From positions 1,311,272-1,333,282 of the forward strand of contig NW_003206658.1 in the NCBI RefSeq assembly GCF_000006405.1: a DNA stretch of 22,011 nucleotides, read 5' to 3'. The notes beneath the pieces were generated by a model. The model was given only the letters and a program-made list of their open reading frames with translations. It did not search any database and was not told the DNA's origin. Below are positions 9,167 through 18,613 of the stretch, one piece after another. Within the stretch, counting starts at the first letter, position 1. Every line of letters begins with the position of its first letter. The position numbers and the translations under genes are program-made. The DNA is from Perkinsus marinus ATCC 50983 (lineage: Eukaryota > Perkinsozoa > Perkinsida > Perkinsidae).

Positions 9167-9636
9167 TAACCTCTAGGGTGCTGCCGATACAGGTGACGAC
9201 TACGTCTTATCAAAGCTTTATAGTACTTGTTGACTTTTTATGCTGCAGCGTTTCGTGCTCATCATGGAGAATGTGACGTAAATCGACTGACGTAATTATC
9301 CCTGTTTGTGTGTATCGCGTACTTTCACCACATCCTAGAGTGATATCACCAAGTCAGGTACCGGTATGTGGTACAAAGTCAGCTGGATTGGAGCCAACAC
9401 CCACCTTGATTCTACATGTTCTTGTTGTCCTCGGAAACATCCTGCTGTTGGGTTCATCTAAGGAAGGGTCGAATGCTTATGCTGAAGTGACGTTTGCAAG
9501 GGGGGAGTACTTCAGTGGCGTCACGTTGTTTCATCGATGAGAATTGAGTCTTTTTTTGGGAAAAATGATGTAAAATTTAGATTTTTTTCCTGGGAATTCT
9601 GCGAAAAAAGTTGGTGAAGTTTATGGTGAATTTTCC
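9167..9636 (+). other. Spacer upstream of the coiled-coil gene
   Basis: An ATG at 9240 followed by 11 codons, a GTGACG donor at 9273 and an acceptor CATCCTAG at 9335 would give a short two-exon reading to 9472. The evidence is weak. The frame of the next gene is open upstream from 9580, so an extra exon there is possible. Otherwise AT-rich with no clear feature. Confidence 0.25.
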
Positions 9637-12173
9637 ATGTATTTCTACGACGACAATGGATGCTGTCAATGCCGATGCCCCTGTCATCAGGGGCGACCTA
9701 CTGAGGAGGACGATCCTGAGGAGTATCCTGCGGGCGAGCGAGATTTGAATAAGAACGTAGATGGGAGCAGACGGGCTGACATAGTACGGCGTGAGATAGA
9801 GTCGCTGCAACGGGAGAAGGAGCGACGTGCTCGAGACGGAGGGAGGCGTTGGTCGATTCGTTCAGATGGGGCAGTTACATGCGCTGGAAGTGAGGGGCAG
9901 TCTTGGGTGATGTCGTCGAGGAGTGGTATGTCATATTCTGCTGATCATCATGAGTATGATAATGAAACGGCTGATCGATTATTTTTGGGAGAGCGAGATG
10001 TGCATCATGATGGTATTCGGAGACCTCCATCACGCACGGTGGGAGATGTTGTTGATCTGAAATCGTCCGGGGGTCTCTTAAGAGAGATTTCGAGGAAAGA
10101 TGGTATGAGGCGACGTGAGGGTGAAAATAAGGAGGAGAGGNNNNNNNNNNNNNNNNNNNNNNNNNNNNNNNNNNNNNNNNNNNNNNNNNNNNNNNNNNNN
10201 NNNNNNNNNNNNNNNNNNNNNNNNNNNNNNNNNNNNNNNNTCAGCTGAGCTTGGGAGGTTCCTCACTAATTATAGAAGTTTGTAGACGAATTCGGGTAGA
10301 AATGTTCAGAAACCAATGGGAATTTTCCAAAATTTCCTCTCAGAATTTTCATGTGGTCACCAACACATGTAGTTGACCATGTACGTATTTTCCCTCCAGT
10401 GTTGGAATATATGTCGGCTTTCCTCAGCTAAGTTCAGGTATTTACTCATAAATTTCAGAAATTTACCTACGAAATCGGGTGTAAGTGTACAAAAACCAAT
10501 GAGAATTTTTCTCAGGATTTCGGCAAATGTCACCACCACATATAGTTGACCATGTACATATTTTCCCTCACTGAGTGTCTTTGTAGATTTTCTAATTTCA
10601 TGTCACCGACTTCCGATCGAGCGGAAGTATCGCCAGAGAGAACGGAATCCAGGGAGGTTAGTCATGTGCATGCGTGCGGGCACGATAAATATCTTAGGTT
10701 CGGAAGTCGTCGAGTAAACTCGAAGGAGGACTGGACCTCTCTCCTAATGTGAGTCACCGGAAGATTCTTTTCTTCACTTGATATTGTAGTTCGGTCTAAA
10801 TGATGGCGATGCCAGTGATACGTCTAAAGGAGACGCAGCAGGTAAGGGGGGAATTTCGTGGCGCGTGACAAATCTCTACTACTAACATTCACAGGGTCGT
10901 CGTCGTTGTCTACTACCACTACTGATAGTAGTCCCGCCGGTTGTTTTAATTGTCGTGGCGCGGGTCTGCCTAGTAAGCGGCAAACCGACGCAATGGCCAC
11001 TGAGGCCTTACGCACTATATTCGCGACTCCAGATGTTTACCAGCGTAATAGTGTGGAGGTCGCAGGTTCGATCCCCGGAGGCGGCATTTTAACCTTTCCA
11101 TATTAGGAGCCTCCATGCATTTTATGAATACTCGAGCCACTCCTCCAGCAAGCTACCCTCCACCACCAGAGTCGCGACCGGTACCATTCAGAAGAGATGG
11201 ATCTGCCGACAAGGCTGCGAGCGGCCGGACATGCTCATTTGGGGGTATGTCCGCTCGAAAACTCCATCAATTTTATTTCTTCACAGATACCACCGTTTCT
11301 CATGCGACTGAGGAGACTTTCCAAACGGCTGTGGGATCTTCCTGGACACCCTCGAGTATGTTGAGAAACGGTGTTGGAGGAATATATGTTCGCTTTCCTC
11401 AGCTGCTGAGTTCAGGAGTTTCCTCACTGATTATAGAAGTTCATATACGAATTTGGGTAGAAGTGTACAGAAACCAATGAGAATTCCTCCTAAATTTTTC
11501 CCAGAATTTTTCATATTATCACCAACAATTGTAGTTGACCATGTGCATATTTTTCTACACAGCTAACAGGCGCTTCATCTGTCGTCATGTTTTGTTCCCC
11601 GCAGATACAGCCTTTCTCTCGATTGCATCGCCCGTTGGATCTAGTGATCGTAGCAGAGGTAGGCATTGTCGATGCTAACCTGTTGAGGTGGTTGTCTTGT
11701 CAGTTGACTCGACGACTGCTCAGAGGGTTAGGATAGATTCACTTGTAGGGGGAAATCCTGTTGATAATAATGCCAATGTTGAGGATGAAACCTGGATCCG
11801 CAAGGCTAGCTCCAGCGGTCGACATTTCTTCTCACGCCGTAGACCGAGCGCTGCTGAGACGAAACAAGTGGCGGCCCGAATAGATGGGCTCCAACAAGAA
11901 GTCAGGGACTTGCGGCAAGCTCTGGAGGAGAGTCGGAAGAAGATCCTCGAGATGGAAGAGCGTCAGGAAGCTTTCTGGGAGGAGGATGTCTATGACATTG
12001 TCAACAACATATCGTCTGTGTCGAGTACCCCGCCGCCGAGCCCACCCTGCAATGGGGAAAAGGACGGTGAGGAACCTCTCGAGCGAAGAGACGTCGCCAC
12101 TGAGACGGATGACAGCGAGTCGTTTCACACAGCTGTATCGTCGTTCGAGTCAGATAACAGTGAAGGTGTTTGA
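9637..12173 (+). CDS. Coiled-coil, Ser/Arg-rich protein, multi-exon, interrupted by assembly gap
   Basis: Exon A (9637 into the N gap) starts MYFYDDNGCCQCRCPC and has a basic helical stretch (REIESLQREKERRARD). After the gap and two dispersed elements, eight exons join in phase: 10587/10600-10656, 10698-10748, 10790-10841, 10895-11044, 11107-11244, 11287-11370, 11605-11658 and 11704-12173 (TGA). Introns are 41, 41, 53, 62, 42, 234 and 45 nt, most with classic donors (GTTAGT, GTGAGT, GTAAGG, GTATGT) and CTAAC-like branch points. The last exon has a strong coiled coil (RIDGLQQEVRDLRQALEESR) and an acidic Ser-rich tail. From the ATG at 10600 the product would be 351 residues. Joining to exon A is inferred because the intervening DNA is intron-type element; the two parts could be separate genes. 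Function not recognised; a cytoskeletal or scaffold role would be only a guess. Confidence 0.6.
10141..10240. other. Assembly gap (100 N)
   Basis: Exactly 100 N, probably a placeholder for unknown length. It hides the end of the exon that starts at 9637 and the left end of the following dispersed element. Confidence 1.
10241..10396 (+). mobile_element. Dispersed element copy R2 (left end lost in gap)
   Basis: Matches copy R1 from the internal CAGCTGAG word to the TGACCATGTACGTATTTTCC end. It abuts R3 directly, making a head-to-tail pair inside what I model as one intron. Confidence 0.7.
10397..10573 (+). mobile_element. Dispersed element copy R3
   Basis: Begins CAGTGTTGGAATATATG and ends ATATTTTCCCTCACTG, whose reverse strand reads CAGTGAGGGAAAATATG. 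It lies 13 nt before an acceptor (TTTGTAG, 10580-10586) leading into coding sequence. No target-site duplication is visible. Confidence 0.75.
11369..11562 (+). mobile_element. Dispersed element copy R4, forming an intron
   Basis: Starts CGGTGTTGGAGGAATATATG and ends about CACAG at 11562. Intron 11371-11604 of the coiled-coil gene uses the GT of the element end as donor and TTCCCCGCAG just beyond the element as acceptor, and keeps phase 1. No target-site duplication seen. Confidence 0.75.
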
Positions 12174-12929
12174 TCGTTGCTTGGTCGTATTAAGTTGCTG
12201 CATCATTTCATCGTAAACATTCTGGCGTCCCACTGTTGTTAAGGCCCTTCAACTCGTCGCTTTTAGTGGCAGTTTACTAACTGAACTAACGATGTTTGGT
12301 TTCGGATACCACGGGCTGAGTGCTCCCTTTTACAACTGTCTATCGATCGATCGGCTGTGTGATCGTTCGACGCCGACAGTACGCCACAGTTAGAATAGTA
12401 TTGATGTATATCACGGAGGATCAATTGGATCTGTTTGTTGAGCGGGGAATGCCGTATTTCGACGCCGACAGCCTATGAGGGAATTTTATTAATTACACAA
12501 TATAAATATAAAGTCTTCATAGATAAGAATAATACCAAAGAATATACGTATATTACCAATAATAAGTGTATATTATAAGTGAATGTATTAGGGCTTCAGT
12601 CACTCGATTGGAAGTTGCTTATGATGCCAAGCGGTAGGTTTAGCAGACATTGGACTCAACACGTAAGGAAAGGCGTCTCAAATCCATAGGTCTCATGTTG
12701 GAATCGTCTCGCCTCGAGCACAGCGGAGAAGTGCTCCACGGTATGCATCATCCTCGTCGTGTCGGGTTTCATTGAGCGAGGTGGCCTTGTGTGGTCGCTC
12801 ACTTTAATTGTTTCTACTACATACATCGTGTTGCCTTGGTCAATCTTTATACATGCTGGGTAAGTCGCAGGTTCGAACCCCGAGACCCGCATTTTGTATT
12901 TCTGCAGGTTTATGTACGACATTGGTAAG
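12174..12929. other. Intergenic, AT-rich, with one tRNA-like motif
   Basis: No supported gene. TTCGACGCCGACAG occurs twice (about 12367 and 12458). A very AT-rich tract spans about 12485-12590. GGTTCGAACCC at 12870-12880 is B-box-like and followed by GCATTTT. The surrounding 48 nt (GTAAGT at 12861 to TTCTGCAG at 12908) has the form of an intron, but no flanking exons were confirmed. Confidence 0.4.
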
Positions 12930-13053
12930 ATCTGACGGTGATGCGGTGTCCAGAATACTCCAGCATAGATAATGATATATTCTTATACAACTTATTCTGC
13001 TGAGTCAGAATCGAGTCAAATCAGAGTTTCTGGACACCTCGTCACCGTCAGAT
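12930..13053. repeat. Inverted-repeat element with 26-bp arms
   Basis: The left arm starts at 12930 (ATCTGACGGTGATGCGGTGT, then CCAGAA). The right arm at 13028-13053 reads on the opposite strand ATCTGACGGTGACGAGGTGT then CCAGAA, two mismatches in 26. The 72-bp centre is AT-rich. It has the form of a small foldback/MITE element or a structured RNA. No clear target-site duplication. Confidence 0.7.
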
Positions 13054-13172
13054 GCTGCCCGTGACCGTTCAACGACAGTAGATCATCCCTGAGGAGTGGA
13101 TATACGTATCGGGGTTGCTAAGTTATCGGTCCATCTCAACGATGTGATGAAGACTATTTCTCCAAATTCTCG

Positions 13173-13224
13173 ATCTACGGACTTTCGTTGATGGCCTACC
13201 TGCAATCATCGGGAGTCCGTAGAT
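13173..13224. repeat. Hairpin with 11-bp perfect arms
   Basis: ATCTACGGACT (13173-13183) and AGTCCGTAGAT (13214-13224) are exact reverse complements. Inner bases can extend the stem (TTGAT with ATCAT). It lies 120 bp after the 124-bp inverted-repeat element and 310 bp before the kinase gene. Role unknown. Confidence 0.55.
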
Positions 13225-13534
13225 TGCGCATTGAAATTTCATCATTGGGAGTTTGGCTGCCTGCTATGGATTGCGGCATGGTCAAGTCGCATCCTGAATT
13301 GAAATTAACAAACTCTGGTTGTATCCCAACTATCTCGAGAGACGCGTGATGATCAACACGGACTACGTAGAGAGTGAGCCTGATGAATGTTAGTGAGCTA
13401 CCCGACCCACCGAATCAGACTACTTCGGCATTTCTAGTTTTCTGAGTTTCAATGATATAATGCTGTGGCGTTGCATTGCGGTTGTCTGTCGACATGTTCA
13501 TAATTGATTTGCTTGAGAATTTACTGTTTTCACT

Positions 13535-16119
13535 ATGCGCGCTACCTCGTCGGAGAAACTACGAAACAGCATCGATACGATGACATCTACTGAATCTAGT
13601 TTCGAGGCGTATGACGTTCGGGACCAATCTGAACAAAGCATTTCAGATAGTCTACCACATGAGTGGAAAATAGCCGAGAAACGATTCATCCTCAACAGGT
13701 CACAATGAAATACCTTCTCGAATTTCGTGGCGCGGTGAAGGTCGCGTTCGTTATAGATATTTCCTCGGGATCGGTAAAGTGATCGGCAAAGGAAGCTTTG
13801 CTCTTGTCCGGAGAGGTTACGACCTCGTCGAACGGAAAGAAGTTGCCATAAAAACCTACCACACAGTAGGCTCATCGTCCATAACCACAATCTGGTCCTT
13901 GCCATCAGTGAACTGTTTTGGGCTTTGCAAAGTTCATCGACTGTGTATAATATCGATATTTTGAAAATATCAGAAAATATTGTTTTCCGCTGAAGAGAAG
14001 TTGCATCTAAAACGACGTCGTATTAGAGGACCTACTCGATCAGGCTAGGGATGTAGGGAGTTACGACGAAACTGTGAGACGATTTACCAACCAGGTTCGA
14101 AACATGACCATCTTCAAGGTGAGCATAAATGTCATGTCGTTTTTACTCGAAGACGAGGTTCATGCTCAGGGAGAAATTGCTGCACCGATACCCTTAGTGA
14201 TGAGTTCTCGGGATGCATCTCTTCCGGCGGTAGAAGCTGCAGTGAGTTCAGAGGGAGGCCGGCCTGGTATCTTTTGTTCATGCGTGCAATTTGTGCAGCA
14301 CGCAAGTACTCCGCCTTCAAGGAAAAGCTCTGGAAGTTTGAAATTGAGCGATCTAGTGCTACCCATGATGGCATACTCAGTCGATGAGTAAGACAAATCG
14401 ATCGATCGATTTCGATACCACTGCAGGAATGATTCCCCCGGACCCGACCCTGCTGATGGAGAGCTGTACACTGTGTTTGAGCTGGGATGCGTCACGTTGA
14501 AGGACTATTTAAAAACGGCGTGAGATGGGAATCGCTCGGCATCGAATTCAAATAAACTCACTACTGAAAACAAAACGTTAATAAACTTGAAAACTAAGAC
14601 GAGAAGCTAAAACTGAGAAGCAGTGAGTTTACCCAATCTCGCAGACTCGCCCACAAGTAGAAAACCCTCAAAGCTTCAACGTTAGTCCTTCAAGCACGGT
14701 GGGTGAGGAAGTTAGGTCATTCAACCTTCTTGAGGGCTTACTTGTGATTAGTAATCACCCTGGCCTAAGCTCTGTGAATTCCTGCATCCTCCAGAGGAAA
14801 CTGATTGCCCCGATCGATGCTGATATCGTTAGGTACGCTCATTCGTCATTACAGGGCTTCACTAACAAAAACTGTGGTCCAGCATTCTCTAGAGCCCAGC
14901 TCGGTCAGTTGGTGGTGTCTCTGCTGGAGATGACATATGCTGTTCATTCTAAGGGCCTGGTGGGAAGAAAGCACTCAGACGAGGGCTTTCCCCTATTGCG
15001 GCTTTCTAGTCGAAATTTTCGATTCCTAAAAATCTCCAATGAGTTCATCCGCGATGATTATGCTCGTGTTTCTGACTTCACATCTTATAAGGTACATCTG
15101 GACCTGAAGCCGGGTAATGTGATGTTGACCAAACAGAACGAACTGAAAGTCATAGACTTCGATGGAGCTTTGAGAGCTGACAGCGTCCTCAACCCTGACG
15201 GTAGTCAGCTTGCTTTCACGCCTGCGTAAGTCTATGTCCTTGGTGAGGTCAGTGGATCGCATCGCGTTATGTGAGTTGACATATGTCGTGAGTGCACTCT
15301 TCATTCTGATCTGGCCTGAAAAGCGTCTCGTTGGAGAAATTCCTCTCACTTCACAGTTACTGTTCCCCAGAGTTAGCCAAAGGGATAGTCGCATTCATGT
15401 CCAATATGAGGTTGGGAGGGGGAAGGCCTCCCCAAGTCGTGGCCTCTCGAAAGATGGACATCTGGAGCCTCGGTGTGACCATTTGCGAGGTCTTTAGCGG
15501 TAAGATAGTGAAGCCGATCTGGAAGTCCTCCCGGTCAAGGTCGCTTGAAAGAGTCAATCGACGGTGGAGAACTTCGAATCTTGCTCGGTTTTTAGGTATA
15601 TGCCCTACTGCAGAGGTGCTGGCATCCTTCGCTGGAAGTCATAATCGATTACTTGCATATTTCCATTGGTTGAATGATTTCTCGAAGCCTCTGAATTTCC
15701 ATGCTGCAGTTATGCGGCGATTCGATGCCGACCTGGCAGATCTTGTCAGACGGATGCTCGCGAAAGATTCTGAAAAGAGGATCAGCTCGACGCAGTGTCT
15801 CATGTCTGACTATTACATCAAACAAAAGCGAGCGATTGAGAATGCAAGGGTTGGAACAGAGTTGATTTCGTGGCGCGGTGACAAAGTTTTCTCGACTCGG
15901 CCAATGCGTAGATCAACCCAACGAGCTTCATTCTCGGGGGTATGGTGTGGACTCAAACCAAAATGGCCGAGAGTTTGGCCGTTCTCCCGGGAGAAACTTG
16001 CTAAGGTCCGGCCTGATACAGCTGGAATGATAATAGTCGCTTGAGAGGACGTAGGTGCACTGAACGACGCAGTGAGTCGACGATTGGCTGCCGATCTCAA
16101 GGTGTTGGTCGGAAACTAA
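13535..16119 (+). CDS. Protein kinase, nine exons
   Basis: Phosphorylates protein targets, probably on Ser/Thr; substrate unknown. Exons 13535-13698, 13757-13865, 14044-14387, 14427-14519, 14833-14959, 15092-15225, 15357-15849, 15912-15972 and 16055-16119 join in phase to 529 residues. Visible motifs: Gly loop GKGSFALV (about 65-72), VAIK lysine (about 87), hinge YTVFELG, catalytic loop HLDLKPGN (about 281-288), metal site IDFDGA (about 300-305), TPAYCSPE in place of APE (about 322-329), DIWSLGV (about 358-364), and RRML...KRIS in the C-lobe. HRD is HLD and DFG is DFD, but the catalytic Lys, Asp, Asn and metal Asp are all present, so activity is likely. No signal peptide or membrane segment. 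Donors GTAAGT (15226), GTAAGA (14388) and GTGAGA (14520) are strong. Exon 3 contains a GTGAGC (14119) that may start another intron, and the last two exons are the least certain. Subfamily not assigned. Confidence 0.8.
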
Positions 16120-16514
16120 GTTGTGTTCTCAAGTCAGAGCCTGATGACTGCTTCACCATATATTGAACTTAGCTCATCTTTCCCAGTATTTCTTTCATGT
16201 TATTTGATCCATGTTGCTGTCCATGGCATGCCACGGTATTTATGAGGGCGAAAACCAATGTTGCGTACAGTACATATGGCGATTCTGATATAGTCTGTCA
16301 CAGCATGTAGGGCAGAAGGGCCACTTCATTGAAAGTGCCGCTTCAATAGCATCCTTCCGACCCAAAATGATCTGGATGGGTATGACGTCCGTACATGCAA
16401 TGGGTCTCGGGCTCAATCCGTCTCTTAATAGCTACCATGACTTTCTACAAAGGGATTACTCAGGGGTACATCGTCGAATGTATATACAGTGACTTCGATC
16501 GGGACTCAGACACA
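16120..16514. other. Intergenic
   Basis: No gene, repeat or RNA supported in this stretch between the kinase gene and the third secreted-protein gene. Confidence 0.4.
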
Positions 16515-16565
16515 ATCGGGCGAGCGGAGGACACTCGTAACGGAAAGATCCGATCGACGGTTTTT
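16515..16565 (+). promoter_or_regulatory. Diverged upstream island of secreted-protein gene 3
   Basis: TCGGGCGAGCGGAGGACACT, then CGTAACGGAAAGATCCGATCG and ACGGTTT, align with the island before genes 1 and 2 (GCGGGCGAG...CGTAAGATTTCGTCG-ACGGTTT). It is followed by a different hairpin, CCTCTCTT-GTGACTC-AAGAGAGG, at 16602-16624. It ends about 209 bp before the chosen ATG. Regulatory role inferred. Confidence 0.3.
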
Positions 16566-16773
16566 CGAGTACTTGCGTGCTGTTGAAGCTCATCCAGGAT
16601 ACCTCTCTTGTGACTCAAGAGAGGCTGTCTCGTTTCACTTGTGACTCGTATAATTTACCATGTCAAACGTGGATAATTCTGTTTCCACAAAAAAAGGGTA
16701 CCTCTCTCACATGACTGATTGTAGCTTGAGTCACTCGAGTATTGATTGTGTAGGTTTTCATCAGTCGCCCTTC

Positions 16774-17754
16774 ATGCGTACTGCCATCCTCGCTATCCTG
16801 AATGTTACTTCGTCTGGTATGTCCGGTCGCACAGCCGACGAGGCTGAGCCTATTGGGCAGTACTGTGAGAACTCGTGTGCGCAGACTGTGGGTTGCTCTG
16901 AGTCTTACTGTAAAAACAATGGTGTCTGCTTCGGCCTTTACCATAAGGATGAGGGTAAATGCTTCCAGCCAGCCTCTGAGTACAACGCTGATTGCGACGA
17001 CTCTGTTCTGAAACCCGTCCTCTGTCACGAGTATCCTGACACAACTTGTCAGGAAGTATGCGATGGTATGGTTGGTTGTAAGGATTCTTCCTGGGGATCA
17101 TACTGTAAGTTTTGGCAGGACCCTCCAGTGTGTTTTGGCATCATCGTCAAGGAGGATGGCAGCCTGTGTCACGCCAGTGGCGACGAGGAATGTGTCGGAG
17201 AGCCCTACCCATGTCATATGGTGACCGTTGGTCCTACTCCCGTGACCACCGAATATCCTATATCTAACACCACTGAATATGTCGACACCACTGAGGTTGT
17301 TGATACCACTGAGGTTGTTGATACCACTGAGGTTGTTGATACCACTGAGGTTGTTGATACCACTGAGGTTGTTGATACCACTGAGGCTGTTGATACCACT
17401 GAGGCTGTTGACACCACCGAGTATGTGGACACCACTGAGGTTGTTGATACTACTGCTCCTCATAATACTACCGTTCCAACCGATGGTATCGTCGGAACGT
17501 GGTGTGGTGATTCGCCGTTTGGATATTTGGAGTTGTTATTCGACACTTATTCAGTCTCTATCTACTTGGCTGGTCAGTACTTCCACTCTGAATATAATTT
17601 GAACGAGAGGGAAGTAATTCTGGTCAATCCTGATAATAATTTGACCACCTTCCTACGTGAGATGAATTCTCAAATGATTACCGAGTACTACGCGTACGAG
17701 ATGTATATCGAATTCGTCGAGGTGACAACTGTCGTCGCTGTCAAGTGTTCCTAA
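16774..17754 (+). CDS. Secreted Cys-rich protein with TTEVVD repeats, copy 3
   Basis: A 326-residue paralogue of the genes at 2065 and 4110. I chose the ATG at 16774 (MRTAILAILNVTSSGM) because it aligns with the other two starts and leaves a signal-peptide-like N-terminus. An in-frame ATG at 16660 would add 38 hydrophilic residues and bury that signal. The two 8-Cys modules and GTWCG domain are almost unchanged. The array has ten hexapeptides, mostly TTEVVD (Y, V x5, A x2, Y, V), against mostly TTEYVD in the other copies. The N-terminal 20 residues and a C-terminal stretch (NNLTTFLREMNSQM) are more diverged than the body. A possible trans-splice acceptor (GTAG, 16750-16753) lies 20 nt before the ATG. 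It sits 12 kb from its relatives, separated by unrelated genes. Confidence 0.82.
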   Translation: MRTAILAILNVTSSGMSGRTADEAEPIGQYCENSCAQTVGCSESYCKNNGVCFGLYHKDEGKCFQPASEYNADCDDSVLKPVLCHEYPDTTCQEVCDGMVGCKDSSWGSYCKFWQDPPVCFGIIVKEDGSLCHASGDEECVGEPYPCHMVTVGPTPVTTEYPISNTTEYVDTTEVVDTTEVVDTTEVVDTTEVVDTTEVVDTTEAVDTTEAVDTTEYVDTTEVVDTTAPHNTTVPTDGIVGTWCGDSPFGYLELLFDTYSVSIYLAGQYFHSEYNLNEREVILVNPDNNLTTFLREMNSQMITEYYAYEMYIEFVEVTTVVAVKCS

Positions 17755-18403
17755 ATATTTTGAGTACACCATCTTAGGTAGCAAGTATTTTTAAGTTGAC
17801 TCAAGCGACAGGCATCGCTTTTAATTTCCTAGCAAGTGTATTTCCATGCAAGCGTGCAGTTGAGTTTTCTACAGTAGTCGCTCTTATGCATGTATTTCAC
17901 CGAACTCATTGTCTTCACTCAGCAGAACACAGTGTAAGTTCGACGGATATTTATTGAATATCTCTCGTTTGTCTTATAGTTGGTGTACGATGGATGATAT
18001 GAGTTTCAGCAAAAGTTCTCCAGTGGTGTGATGTCGATTGCAGCTCGTTTGACGGCACAGTACCAGCCCTAATTCACGTATATAAGAAGCGGTTACACCT
18101 TCCTTCTGCTCGCGAGAACTAGCAGGTAACAACCCCAATGGCCATCCACTGGCATGGAGAGGAACGCAAAGAGATTACTATTACGTCGACAGCCCTCCTG
18201 ACGGGTGGTTTTCTGAATGGGGGCGAGCGCCACTCGATTTGGTTCAAAAGTGGTTTGGTATAAAAGTGGCTGGACCCAATGGTTTCGATTCGAAACCGTT
18301 AGATATGCCGGGCGCGCTCCAGCTGAAGATGCGCTGATTAAAACGAACGAAAGTACGTGCGATATTAGGTCCGCCTTCCCGGGTCGTCACAGAGCATTAT
18401 AAA
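17755..18403. other. 3' flank of copy 3 and intergenic spacer
   Basis: To about 18060 this matches the flank of gene 1. Beyond it an ATG at 18138 opens a 42-codon frame, and TATAAAAG occurs at about 18258 beside a near-perfect inverted repeat GGTTTCGATTCGAAACC. Splicing could not be made to keep frame, so no gene is called. Confidence 0.35.
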
Positions 18404-18578
18404 TATTTGATGATAGGTTACCCTTTGATGCTACTGTGTATTTGATGGTAGGTTACCCTTTGATGCTACTGTATATTTGATGATAGGTTACCCTTTGATG
18501 CTACTGTGTATTTGATGATAGGTTACCCTTTGATGCTACTGTATATTTGATGATAGGTTACCCTTTGATGCTACTGTA
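18404..18578. repeat. 35-bp tandem repeat, five units
   Basis: Units start at 18404, 18439, 18474, 18509 and 18544 (TATTTGATGATAGGTTACCC, then TTTGATGCTACTGT and one variable base). A sixth, broken unit follows (CATTTGATTGTAGATTACC). Copies are nearly identical; the first four end G, A, G, A in turn, hinting at a 70-bp higher-order unit. No spacers, so not CRISPR. Confidence 0.95.
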
Positions 18579-18613
18579 CATTTGATTGTAGATTACCTAT
18601 TTTTTCTATAAGA

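Noticed and set aside
8834-9169. Poly-Ser protein over the AGT repeat
   Set aside because: It is the translation of a microsatellite with no supported flanking domain.
12656-12922. Minus-strand frame reading SGFEPATYP
   Set aside because: That phrase is the translation of a tRNA T-arm-like sequence; no splice or family support.
13498-13905. 135-codon minus-strand frame over the kinase start
   Set aside because: The plus strand here carries the Gly-loop and VAIK motifs.
14699-15229. Uninterrupted 176-codon frame in the kinase gene
   Set aside because: It includes the in-frame intron 14960-15091, which would split the catalytic loop (SKGL | VHLDLKPGN).
16660-16773. N-terminal extension of secreted copy 3
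   Set aside because: Absent from the paralogues, hydrophilic, would mask the signal peptide, and lies mostly upstream of the likely AG acceptor at 16753.
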